Origin: an uncultured Bacteroidia bacterium
Lineage (GTDB): Bacteria > Bacteroidota > Bacteroidia > Bacteroidales > UBA932
Direction of reading: 5' to 3'
DNA: 50,641 bases
NCBI GenBank assembly: GCA_902778855.1
Contig: CACYZM010000036.1
Span: 1 to 50,641, forward strand
Below are positions 1-7,740 of this stretch, piece by piece. The notes beneath the pieces were generated by a model. It was not told where the DNA came from, made no database searches, and was given only the letters and a program-made list of their open reading frames with translations. Every line of letters begins with the position of its first letter. Positions within the stretch are counted from its first letter, which is position 1. The position numbers were made by a program, and so were the translations under genes.

Positions 1-1049
1 TTCGGATCGACGTCGCCCAGATACGGCATGGCCAGCAGGCTGGGCACGTTGGCGTCGTCCATCATCAGTTTGTTGCCGAAGCCGTCGACTTCAAAAGCAT
101 AGATCGTCCCGTACTTGGGATGTTCCACCGTCGCATATTCGAGCAAGGCCTTCTCCACCTCGTCGGCCAGGGCGCGGCATTCGCCGGCCAGGGCTTTCTC
201 GCCATTGACGGTTTCGAGGATCTCGGCCGCCTTGCGCAGCGAAGTCACCGCGAAGAAGTTGGAGGGGACCAGGAAGAGGAAGGTCGTGGCATCGTCGGAC
301 GGCCGGAAGGCCGAGGCGATGAGCCCCACCGGACGGACGGGGTTGCCCCATCCGTACCCGGCCTGGGTGTCGGTCGGGACGTGCGAATTGCGCTGGAACT
401 TGTAGGATCCGCGCCCTTCCTTGCGCTGCTGCTCCCGGAGCGTGGCGAGTACCTTGCGCATGGCTTCGAGCCAAGTGTCGCCGAAGACCGAGGTATCGCC
501 CGTGGTTTTCCAATAATGATAGGCCAGCCGGATGGGATAGCACTCGGAGTCGATCTCCCACTTGCGCTCGTGCAGGTTGGGGTCCATCTTCGTGTAGTCG
601 GTCTGCCAGCCGCCGCCGGTCGGTCCGTCGTTGAAGGCATTGGCGAAGGGATCGATGCAGAGCAGGCTGAACTGGCAGTTGATCACGCCGGCGAGCATGT
701 TCTGCAGATGCGCGTCGCCGCGGGCCAGCTGCACATAGGGCCAGACCTGCGCCCCGGAGTCGCGGAGCCACATGGCGTGGATGTCGCCCGTATAGACGAA
801 GGTCCGCCAGCGGCCTTCCGCGTCCTTGCCGAAGTGGACGGTCGTATCGAGGGTGTTCGGGAAACAGTTGGCGAACATCCAGGCCAGGCGCGGATTGGTG
901 AGCAGCTGCGTGACCTCGGCGATCTTGTTTTCCACGGCCTGGCTCACGAAGAGCCGGTCTGCAGGCGCGGGGCGCTGCGAGACAAAAGGCTGGGCCTTCC
1001 CCGCGAAAGCGGTCGCGAGGAAGGCCAGAGTCAGCAGGAGGCGCCTCAT
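1..1049 (-). CDS. GH125 exo-alpha-1,6-mannosidase, 3' part outside window
   Basis: Secreted glycosidase of family GH125, which removes terminal alpha-1,6-linked mannose, for example from N-glycan cores. Reading begins at ATG 1049 with a cleavable signal peptide (MRRLLLTLAFLATAFAGKAQ) and stays open to base 1, giving about 349 residues of a protein usually near 450-480. Family hallmarks are MWLRDSGAQVWPY at about residues 93-105, a following HLQNMLAGVINCQFSLL stretch and HERKWEIDSECYP near 160-170. The general base expected near the C-terminus lies outside the window. The start overlaps the stop of the upstream M3 peptidase by four bases (ATGA), so the two are probably translated together from the dcp promoter. 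Family call is from motif recognition; specificity for alpha-1,6-mannose is known of the family, not shown here. Confidence 0.88.
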   Translation of the reverse strand, partial: MRRLLLTLAFLATAFAGKAQPFVSQRPAPADRLFVSQAVENKIAEVTQLLTNPRLAWMFANCFPNTLDTTVHFGKDAEGRWRTFVYTGDIHAMWLRDSGAQVWPYVQLARGDAHLQNMLAGVINCQFSLLCIDPFANAFNDGPTGGGWQTDYTKMDPNLHERKWEIDSECYPIRLAYHYWKTTGDTSVFGDTWLEAMRKVLATLREQQRKEGRGSYKFQRNSHVPTDTQAGYGWGNPVRPVGLIASAFRPSDDATTFLFLVPSNFFAVTSLRKAAEILETVNGEKALAGECRALADEVEKALLEYATVEHPKYGTIYAFEVDGFGNKLMMDDANVPSLLAMPYLGDVDP

Positions 1050-3142
1050 TTCAGGCCGCGGTTTTCCAGCAGACCGTCCACCTGCGGCTGACGGCCCCGG
1101 AAGTTCTGGTACATGACGGTGCCCTTGTCGATACCGCCCGGCGTGAGGACATATTTGCGGAAGCGCTCTGCCACATCCTGGTTGAAGATGTCGCCCGTCT
1201 CCTTGAAGGCCTGGAAGGCGTCGCAGTCGAGCACTTCGGCCCAGATGTAGCTGTAGTAGCCGGCGCTGTAGCCGCCGCCGATGGAGTGGCTGAAGTTGGT
1301 CACGCTGTAGCGCGGGAGGATCTGCTTGGGAATGCCGCGCTCGGCAAGTTTCTTCGCCTGGAATTCCATCACGTCGAAGTTGGCGGGAACCGCGGTCAGC
1401 ACGTGGAGGTCCATATCCACATAGGAGGCGGCGAGATACTCGACCGTGGCGAAGCCCTGGCCGTACTTGCCGCTGGCTTCGATCTTGTCGATGAGTTCCT
1501 GCGGGATCACTTCACCCGTCTTGTAGTGCTTCGCATAGACCTTCAGCACCTCGGGTTCGAAGGCCCAGTGCTCGTTGATCTGGGAAGGCAGCTCCACGAA
1601 GTCGCGCTCGGTGCCCGAGACGCCGCTGTAGTGGACGTTGCGGAAGAAGGAGTGGAGGGCGTGGCCGAACTCGTGGAACATGGTTTCCACGTTGTCGAGG
1701 GTCTGGAGAGCCGGTTTGTCGCCGGAAGGCAGGGTCATGTTGCAGACGTTCGTCACGATGGGCTGCACGCGCTGCGCACCGTCGTAGGTCTGGCCGCGGA
1801 AACCGCCGCACCAGGCGCCGGCGCCCTTGCCGTCACGCGGGAAGTAGTCGCTGTAGAAGATGGCGATCACGTTGCCGTCGCGATCGATGACGTCCCACGA
1901 CTTGGCGGTCTTCTCGTACTGCGGATAGTCTTCGGTCCGCTCGTTGAAGGAGAGGCCGTAGAGCTTGTTGGCCACGTAGAAGATGCCCTGCTGCACCTGG
2001 TTGATCTCCAGATATTCGGAGACGAGGGCCTCGTCGATGTCGAACTTGGCTTTCTTGGCCTTGTCGAGATAGTACATATAGTCCCACGGCTGGGGTTCGC
2101 CCTTGACGCGGTCTTTCTTCATCATGGCCTTGATGTCGGCGATCTCTTCGCCAGCCTTCTTCACGGCCGGGGCCCAGATCTGGTCGAGCAGCGCATAGAC
2201 GTTGGCGGCGTTGCCGGCCATGCGGTCCTTGAGCGACATGGCGGCGTAGTCGGTGTAGCCCATGATGTTGGCCCGTTTCAGGCGGAGCTCGATGATGCGG
2301 GCGGCGAGGGCCTTGTTGTCGTACTCGTCGTTGTGGTTGCAACGGTTGTTGTACATCTCATAGACCTGTTTGCGCAGGTTGCGGTTCTTGCAGTACTGCA
2401 GTACGGGGTTGCAGCTGGGACGCTGCATGTTGAAGGCGTACTTGCCCTTCTGGCCGATGCGCTCCGCCAGGGCGGCGGCACGGTCGATGTTGTCCTGCGA
2501 CAGGCCTTCCAGTTCCTTCACGGTGTCGACGATCACATAGGTGTTGTTGGTGTCGTGCATCAGGTTCTGGCTGAACTGGAGCTGGAGTTTGGAAAGTTCG
2601 AGGTTGATCTTGGCGATCTCGGCCTGCTTCGCGGCATCGAGCAGGGCGCCGCCGTTGACATAGCCGTCGTAGGTTTTCTGCAGGAGGCGTTTCTGCTCTT
2701 TGTTCAGGTTATACTTGTCCTGATGGTCGTAGACATACTTGACTTTCTCGAAGAGTTTCTTGTTCATCCGCATCTCGTTGCTGTGGGCGGCGGTGAGCGG
2801 GTTCATCTCGCGGGCGAAAGCCTGGAGCTCGGGGGTGGAACTGGCGCTGTTGAGCGAACCCCACACGGAGCTGGTCTTGGACATCAGCTTGCCGCTCTTT
2901 TCGAGGGCCACGATGACGTTCTCGAAGCTCGGCTCTTCCGGGTTGTCCACAATGGCCTGAATTTCCTGCTTGTGCTGCTCCATACCCTTGAGCATGCCTT
3001 CGCGGAAATTGTCGATGGTCAGGATCTCGAACGGAGGAATCTCGTACGGGGTTTTGTACCTCTTTTGCAAAAGCGGGTTCTGCGCATCGACGGGGCTCCA
3101 GGCGACCAAGGCGAGCGCTGCGATCAGGATCAGTTTTTTCAT
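1046..3142 (-). CDS. dcp: M3 family zinc metallopeptidase (peptidyl-dipeptidase Dcp type)
   Basis: Oligopeptidase of 698 residues, the usual Dcp length, with a signal peptide (MKKLILIAALALVAWSPVDAQ) that places it in the periplasm. The zinc site HEFGHALH lies near residues 488-495 inside ETMFHEFGHALHSFF, and the C-terminal motifs typical of M3 (YAGYYSYIWAEVLDCDAF) follow. The family cleaves C-terminal dipeptides from short peptides, so a role in peptide nutrition is likely. A -7 box TATCTTTG on the minus strand (3180-3173) leaves a 30-base leader before ATG 3142. The stop overlaps the GH125 start, suggesting that glycoprotein sugars and peptides are handled together. Confidence 0.95.
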   Translation of the reverse strand: MKKLILIAALALVAWSPVDAQNPLLQKRYKTPYEIPPFEILTIDNFREGMLKGMEQHKQEIQAIVDNPEEPSFENVIVALEKSGKLMSKTSSVWGSLNSASSTPELQAFAREMNPLTAAHSNEMRMNKKLFEKVKYVYDHQDKYNLNKEQKRLLQKTYDGYVNGGALLDAAKQAEIAKINLELSKLQLQFSQNLMHDTNNTYVIVDTVKELEGLSQDNIDRAAALAERIGQKGKYAFNMQRPSCNPVLQYCKNRNLRKQVYEMYNNRCNHNDEYDNKALAARIIELRLKRANIMGYTDYAAMSLKDRMAGNAANVYALLDQIWAPAVKKAGEEIADIKAMMKKDRVKGEPQPWDYMYYLDKAKKAKFDIDEALVSEYLEINQVQQGIFYVANKLYGLSFNERTEDYPQYEKTAKSWDVIDRDGNVIAIFYSDYFPRDGKGAGAWCGGFRGQTYDGAQRVQPIVTNVCNMTLPSGDKPALQTLDNVETMFHEFGHALHSFFRNVHYSGVSGTERDFVELPSQINEHWAFEPEVLKVYAKHYKTGEVIPQELIDKIEASGKYGQGFATVEYLAASYVDMDLHVLTAVPANFDVMEFQAKKLAERGIPKQILPRYSVTNFSHSIGGGYSAGYYSYIWAEVLDCDAFQAFKETGDIFNQDVAERFRKYVLTPGGIDKGTVMYQNFRGRQPQVDGLLENRGLK

Positions 3143-3170
3143 ATTGGGAATAATTAATGATGAGTCTTCC

Positions 3171-3195
3171 TACAAAGATAATTATTATATTTGTA
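3171..3195. promoter_or_regulatory. Divergent promoter pair for dcp (-) and yqeY (+)
   Basis: Two Bacteroidetes -7 boxes stand back to back: TATCTTTG on the minus strand (3180-3173) and TATATTTG on the plus strand (3186-3193), with five bases between. Together they form a 10-base inverted repeat with one mismatch (TACAAAGATA / TATATTTGTA). The plus-strand box ends four bases before the yqeY ATG. No clear -33 TTTG is visible on either side. Confidence 0.65.
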
Positions 3196-3197
3196 TT

Positions 3198-3650
3198 ATG
3201 ATGACACTCGAACAACAAATCCAGGAAGACATCAAGGCCGCGATGAAGGCCCACGATGCCGTGGCAATGGCCGCCGTACGCGCCGTCAAGAACGAAATCC
3301 TCCTTTTCAAGACCGCCGAGGGCGGTTCGAAGGAAGTCACCGACGCCGACGTGCTGAAAATGATCCAGAAACTCATCAAGCAGCGCAAGGAAACCGCCCA
3401 GGTCTATGTCGACAACGGCCGGCAGGAACTGGCCGACAACGAACTGGCCGAAGCGGCCGTGATGGAACGCTACCTGCCCAAGCAGCTCTCCCCCGAAGAA
3501 CTGGAAGCCAAAGTCCGCGAGATCGTGGCCGAAGTCGGCGCCACCTCCATCCGCGACATGGGCAAGGTGATGGGCGTCGCCTCCAAGCGCCTGGCCGGCG
3601 TGGCCGACGGCCGCGCCATCTCCGCCGCCGTGAAAGCGCTGCTCGGTTGA
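3198..3650 (+). CDS. GatB/YqeY domain protein
   Basis: Free-standing YqeY-type protein of 150 residues, related to the tail domain of the GatB amidotransferase subunit that contacts tRNA. Cellular role is not established; tRNA-dependent amidation is the usual guess. Recognised by MTLEQQIQEDIKAAMKA at the start, the RYLPKQLSPEEL block and the DMGKVMGVASKRLAG motif near the end. ATG 3198 is followed at once by ATG 3201; either could serve, and the -7 box ends at 3193, so the mRNA is probably leaderless. The stop overlaps the start of the GH3 gene by one base (TGATG), so they form one transcription unit. Confidence 0.9.
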   Translation: MMTLEQQIQEDIKAAMKAHDAVAMAAVRAVKNEILLFKTAEGGSKEVTDADVLKMIQKLIKQRKETAQVYVDNGRQELADNELAEAAVMERYLPKQLSPEELEAKVREIVAEVGATSIRDMGKVMGVASKRLAGVADGRAISAAVKALLG

Positions 3651-4924
3651 TGAAACGCTTCCTGTCTCTCGCCCTGCTGCTGGCGGTCCTGTTTTCCGCA
3701 GCAGGATGCCACGACAATTCGGCCGACCTGCGCCACCAGGCCCAGGTCGACGCGCTGATGGAGCAGCTTTCCATCCGCGAAAAAGTGGCCCAGCTTTTCG
3801 TCATCGAGATCAGCCGCGAACCGAGCGACGCCACCCGCGCCCTGCAGGATTCCCTCATCCGGGACTATGGCGTGGGCTGCCTGATTCTTATGCGCGGGCC
3901 CATCGGTCCCTTCATCGAGCGAACCAACGAACTGCAGTCTCTGGCAAAACTGCCGCTGCTGGTGGCCACCGACGCCGAATGGGGCGCCGCCATGCGCTTC
4001 GCGGAATATCTCCCCTATCCCCGCCAGCGGATCCTCGGCCGGCTCGAAGGGCGCCGGAGCGAACGGCTGCTCTACCAGATGGGCCGCAATGTGGGCCGCG
4101 AACTCCGCGACCTGAACATCTATGTGAACTACGCCCCCGTGGCTGACGTCTGTCCCGATCCGTACGACGCGTCCGACGGTCAACGCTCCTTCGACAGCGA
4201 TCCGCAACTGGTGGGCGCCTACGCCACCGCCTATATGCACGGCATGCAGGACGAAGGCATCTACGCCTGCGGCAAGCATTATCCCGGACACGGCGCCACC
4301 ACGGTGGACTCCCACTACGAGATGCCCGTCGTGCTCTACGACCGTGACTGGTTCGACTGCGTCGCACTGAAGCCGTTCCAGATGCTGATCGACAGCGGCG
4401 TCGAGATGATTATGGTGGCCCATATGAGCATTCCGTCCATCGATTCCACCGGCATTCCGATGTCGATCTCGGCCCCGTGTATGAAAGACCTGCTCTGCGG
4501 CGAACAGGGTTTCCGCGGCACGGTCATCACCGACGCCGTCGGGATGCAGGGCGTGGCAGCCGGTCGTTCGCCGCTCGAAGTCAACACGGCCGTTTATCGC
4601 GCCGGCAGCGACATGATCCTGATGCCCGACGATGTGAAGCTTTCGATCGACGCCATCGCCGATTCCGTCGAAACGGGCGTCTGGCCCCTGGAAGAACTCG
4701 ATGCCAAGGTCCGCAAGGTCCTGGAGCTCAAAGCCCGCGCCGGTTTCTTCGACGAAGGCTTCGATCCGCAGGTCCGCGACCTCGACCGCAAGATAGCCGA
4801 AGCGCGCGAGCGCGATTCGACCTTGCTGGTCCAAATCGCCCGCGCGCTCAGGAAATCGTCCAAGCCCGAAATCGTTCCCGTGGGCGGCGACGCCACCCTG
4901 GTCCTGGACAAGGCCGGGAAATAA
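3650..4924 (+). CDS. GH3 beta-N-acetylglucosaminidase-like lipoprotein (NagZ type)
   Basis: Single-domain GH3 enzyme of 424 residues. The N-terminus is a lipoprotein signal (AVLFSAAGC, Cys about residue 21), so it is membrane anchored. The KHYPGHG...DSH block near residues 207-220 is the NagZ signature: these enzymes use a His-Asp pair on this loop as general acid. The nucleophile is the Asp of VITDAVGM near residue 294. Known NagZ enzymes remove terminal GlcNAc from muropeptides or chitin-type sugars; the precise substrate is not shown here. It lacks the C-terminal beta-lactamase domain that some Bacteroidetes GH3 proteins carry. It is translationally coupled to yqeY and ends three bases before the convergent permease gene. 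Confidence 0.88.
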   Translation: MKRFLSLALLLAVLFSAAGCHDNSADLRHQAQVDALMEQLSIREKVAQLFVIEISREPSDATRALQDSLIRDYGVGCLILMRGPIGPFIERTNELQSLAKLPLLVATDAEWGAAMRFAEYLPYPRQRILGRLEGRRSERLLYQMGRNVGRELRDLNIYVNYAPVADVCPDPYDASDGQRSFDSDPQLVGAYATAYMHGMQDEGIYACGKHYPGHGATTVDSHYEMPVVLYDRDWFDCVALKPFQMLIDSGVEMIMVAHMSIPSIDSTGIPMSISAPCMKDLLCGEQGFRGTVITDAVGMQGVAAGRSPLEVNTAVYRAGSDMILMPDDVKLSIDAIADSVETGVWPLEELDAKVRKVLELKARAGFFDEGFDPQVRDLDRKIAEARERDSTLLVQIARALRKSSKPEIVPVGGDATLVLDKAGK

Positions 4925-4927
4925 ACG

Positions 4928-6172
4928 TTATTTCTGCACTTTCTGTCCGATCAGGAAGCAGATGGCGGCGACGACCATACCGTTGATGGCGGGGAAGCCC
5001 CACTTCACCAGGTTGGCGACCACCGCGCCGATCACCACTCCCGCGATGGCCCACCAGTTGACCGTCTTTTCCGGAACGGTGCCTTCGGCGTACGCCTTGC
5101 GGTTCATGAAGTAGTGGAGAATCAGAATGATGCCCACCGGCGGAAGCGTGCAGTTGAGCACGTTGAGCCAGCCGCAGAAGTTCCAGTAGAGCCACACGGC
5201 CGCCACGGTGCCGATGATGCCCGAGATGATGACCATCGTCTTCTTGGTCAGGCCGGTGATGTTCGACAGGCCGAGGCCGCCCGAATACAGGGCGTTGTCG
5301 TTGGTCGTCCAGATGTTGAGACCGAGGACCAGCAGGGCGAAATAGAAGAGGTTCAGGTTGATCATCACGTCGAAGATGTCGTTGCCGCCGGCGTAGATGC
5401 TGGACACGGCGCCGAAGAGGAACATCAGCGAGTTGCCGATGAAGAAGGCGACCACGGTGGTCCAGAGGCCCACTTTGGCACTCTTGGCGAAGCGGGTGAA
5501 GTTCGGCGTCGCGGTACCGCCCGACACGAAGCTGCCCACCACCAGGCCGGCGCCGGCGATGACGCCGAGCGTCTTGGTACCCTGGGCGAACTGCTCGATC
5601 AGACCCACTTCGCCCTGACGGACGGCCATGATCATGGCCGTGGTGCCGAGGATGGCGACCAGCGGAACGGCGATGTAGCTGATGATCGTCAGGCTTTTGA
5701 TGCCGAAGTAGGCGCTCGCGGTCATCAGGATGCCGGCGATGGCCACCAGCAGGTAACCCTGCCAGGGCATATGGTCGGGCGTCACTTCCAGGCCCAGGAT
5801 CTGCTTGGCCACCGGGATGGCGAACATCGCCAGACCCACGCCGAACCAGCCGATCTGCGTGAAACTGATCATCGCGCTGGGAAGCCAGCTGCCTTTCGTT
5901 CCGAAGCTCCGGCGGGCGAGCATGTCGAGCGACAGGCCGCTCTCGGCGCCGATGAAGCCCAGGGAGCCGGTGTAGGCGGCCAGGATGAGGCCACCGATGA
6001 GGAGGGCCCACACAAAGTCCCACCAGTCGAGGCCGGCGGCCAACTGCTGGCCCACCCACATGCTGGCGGAGAAGAAGGTGAAGCCGAGCATCACCATGAA
6101 CATGCTCAGGTTCGATTTCCGTCCGGCACGGTCCACCGCGCGGTCGGTGTAGTCAACGTCAGTCTTTTTCAT
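4928..6172 (-). CDS. codB: Cytosine/purine permease, NCS1 (CodB) family
   Basis: Inner-membrane transporter of 414 residues with about twelve hydrophobic segments. CodB-like features include the N-terminal SMFMVMLGFTFFSASMWVGQQ segment, FIGAESGLSLDMLARRSFG and IWTTNDNALYSGGLGLSNI. The family imports cytosine or other nucleobases with cations. The start overlaps the end of the phosphoribosyltransferase-like gene by 14 bases, so both are on one mRNA and a base-salvage pairing is likely. Substrate is inferred from family only. Confidence 0.88.
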   Translation of the reverse strand: MKKTDVDYTDRAVDRAGRKSNLSMFMVMLGFTFFSASMWVGQQLAAGLDWWDFVWALLIGGLILAAYTGSLGFIGAESGLSLDMLARRSFGTKGSWLPSAMISFTQIGWFGVGLAMFAIPVAKQILGLEVTPDHMPWQGYLLVAIAGILMTASAYFGIKSLTIISYIAVPLVAILGTTAMIMAVRQGEVGLIEQFAQGTKTLGVIAGAGLVVGSFVSGGTATPNFTRFAKSAKVGLWTTVVAFFIGNSLMFLFGAVSSIYAGGNDIFDVMINLNLFYFALLVLGLNIWTTNDNALYSGGLGLSNITGLTKKTMVIISGIIGTVAAVWLYWNFCGWLNVLNCTLPPVGIILILHYFMNRKAYAEGTVPEKTVNWWAIAGVVIGAVVANLVKWGFPAINGMVVAAICFLIGQKVQK

Positions 6173-7244
6173 ATTGCTGTTTGAGATGGTTGATCGATGC
6201 GATGCGGCGGTCGGCCAGCGCTTTCAGGTCGAGCGGGCGCCCGAAGAGGGCCTGTTCGGCTGTCCAGAGGTCTTCCAGGCCGGGCAGCCCTTTCAGGTGC
6301 GTGACGGCCAGCCAGTCTTCGAATTCCAGGGGACCGACGTACCCGAGTTTCTCCTCGATCAGGGCGTGCGCGTCGATGCGGTCGGCCCGGTCCCGGATGC
6401 CTTCCCAGTATTCAAGCACTTCTTCGAAGTGGACGGGAAGCTGGTATCGGCGGGCGCCGCCGTCGTAGATGATGCATTTCTCCAGCAGGGCGTCGGGATG
6501 CTCCTGGACGATATGACGGCGGAATTCCGGCGTCACGACACCGCCCTTCCAGCCGAAATCGATGTCGGGGTGGTTGATGCCGCTCACGCCGTGGTCTTCA
6601 TAGACGGTGAAGGCGCCTTCGAAGAAGAAGCAGTCGATGCCTTCGAAACCGGCGAAGATGGCGCGGAGTTTCGCGGAAAGGTCTTCCATCAGCCGGAAAG
6701 CGCGCGTTCCGCCGATCGTGAAGAAGACGATCCGGCGGATGCTGCCGCCTTCCTGCAGGAACTTCCGCATCAGGTGCTCGAAGCAGTAGCGGAACGTGTC
6801 GCCGGTTGCCAGGATGTCGCCGACGGCCAGCACGCGGTCGCGCGAGGTGTAGATCTTGTCGTATTTGATTTTGAGCCCCTTGATGACGTGGTTCTCGGCC
6901 ACGCGCTCACAGGAGACGAAATGCATGTCGCGCACGCGGAGCCCGCAGCGGTAGGCCGCCTCTTCGAGCGGATAGTTGAGGCCGCCGCGAAGGATGGTGA
7001 AAATGTCGAGGTCTTCGCCCAATCCGTTGTCGATCAGGTAGCGGAGCGCGGAGATGGTTTCATCGAGGAGCGCGGTGTAGCAGGGATAGCCGACGATTTC
7101 CGGGAAAGCTTCCAGGTCGCGGCTGCCGGGGCCGCTCAACAGATAATACCGGTTGCGGAACTGCGGCACGCGCAGCTCATAAATGCTCGTAGCTCCCTGC
7201 AGGCCTGCAAACCGCAGGCTTGAGCCATCTAAAACTGTGATCAT
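6159..7244 (-). CDS. Phosphoribosyltransferase-domain protein
   Basis: Protein of 361 residues. The central RVLAVGDILATGDTF resembles the PRPP-binding loop of type I phosphoribosyltransferases, and TILRGGLNYPLEEAAYRCG fits the same fold. The C-terminal 130 residues match nothing I recognise. A longer reading from 7286 is excluded because the -7 box TAACTTTG (7281-7274) lies inside it; ATG 7244 gives a 29-base leader. It is co-transcribed with a CodB permease, which suggests that an imported base is converted to its nucleotide, but neither base nor reaction is shown. It could also be a regulator using a PRTase fold. Confidence 0.72.
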   Translation of the reverse strand: MITVLDGSSLRFAGLQGATSIYELRVPQFRNRYYLLSGPGSRDLEAFPEIVGYPCYTALLDETISALRYLIDNGLGEDLDIFTILRGGLNYPLEEAAYRCGLRVRDMHFVSCERVAENHVIKGLKIKYDKIYTSRDRVLAVGDILATGDTFRYCFEHLMRKFLQEGGSIRRIVFFTIGGTRAFRLMEDLSAKLRAIFAGFEGIDCFFFEGAFTVYEDHGVSGINHPDIDFGWKGGVVTPEFRRHIVQEHPDALLEKCIIYDGGARRYQLPVHFEEVLEYWEGIRDRADRIDAHALIEEKLGYVGPLEFEDWLAVTHLKGLPGLEDLWTAEQALFGRPLDLKALADRRIASINHLKQQYEKD

Positions 7245-7273
7245 TGAAATCCCGATTAGATTAAACCGGGATA

Positions 7274-7281
7274 CAAAGTTA
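7274..7281 (-). promoter_or_regulatory. -7 box for the phosphoribosyltransferase-codB unit
   Basis: TAACTTTG reads 7281 to 7274 on the minus strand, 29 bases before ATG 7244. It decides the start of the downstream gene. Confidence 0.6.
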
Positions 7282-7330
7282 GGCATTTTTCGCCGTCAGG
7301 CAAGAAAGAGATATCCCCAAGATTTCCACA

Positions 7331-7342
7331 CCCGGCGCCGGG
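7331..7342. promoter_or_regulatory. Perfect 12-base palindrome in a divergent promoter region
   Basis: CCCGGCGCCGGG is a perfect palindrome 14 bases upstream of the next plus-strand -7 box, where a -33 element would normally lie. It may be an operator or a short stem; no family of regulator can be named. Confidence 0.35.
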
Positions 7343-7356
7343 GCGAAAAAAATGAT

Positions 7357-7364
7357 TATCTTTG
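7357..7364 (+). promoter_or_regulatory. -7 box of the mutL operon
   Basis: TATCTTTG followed after four bases by the ATG at 7369. With transcription expected to begin about four to six bases after the box, the mRNA would have essentially no leader. No clear -33 TTTG is present. Confidence 0.6.
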
Positions 7365-7368
7365 TAGC

Positions 7369-7740
7369 ATGGCATTTGGATTCAAATTCTGGCACATACC
7401 CGAACACCGGGTATACCACTACGAACCGCGCTACTACGACGAGCGCAAGGAAAAGCTCGAGGAGCTCTACAAGAAGTACGGCAAGATCATGCCGGGCGAA
7501 GAAATCGACGCCCTGGCCAAACAGCAGGGTCTGACCGACGAGACGGGCAAGCGCTACATCCCCGGCATGCACATCCGCGGATCGTTCCGCCGGACGTATG
7601 AGGAAAAGCGTCTCTCCCAGGAGAAGGAGAACACCCCGATGTCGATCGTCAAGAAACTGATCCTGGTCCTGACGATCGCCGCCATCGCCTTTGCGGCCTA
7701 TTACCTGTCGAAAGGATTCATCCTGATGCTGGTAAGCTGA
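7369..7740 (+). CDS. Small tail-anchored-like membrane protein upstream of mutL
   Basis: Protein of 123 residues that I recognise only as a Bacteroidetes family often found before mutL. It has a conserved aromatic and basic N-terminus (WHIPEHRVYHYEPRYYDERKEKLEEL), an IRGSFRR motif near residue 74 and one C-terminal membrane helix (residues about 97-120), so it is probably a cytoplasmic domain anchored by its tail. Function unknown. It is the first gene of a five-gene operon and overlaps mutL by one base (TGATG). Confidence 0.75.
   Translation: MAFGFKFWHIPEHRVYHYEPRYYDERKEKLEELYKKYGKIMPGEEIDALAKQQGLTDETGKRYIPGMHIRGSFRRTYEEKRLSQEKENTPMSIVKKLILVLTIAAIAFAAYYLSKGFILMLVS

Noticed and set aside
1286-3157. 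Plus-strand open frame of about 620 codons opposite the M3 peptidase
   Set aside because: Its composition is the antisense of a real zinc peptidase gene and it matches no known family; long antisense frames are expected in GC-rich genes.
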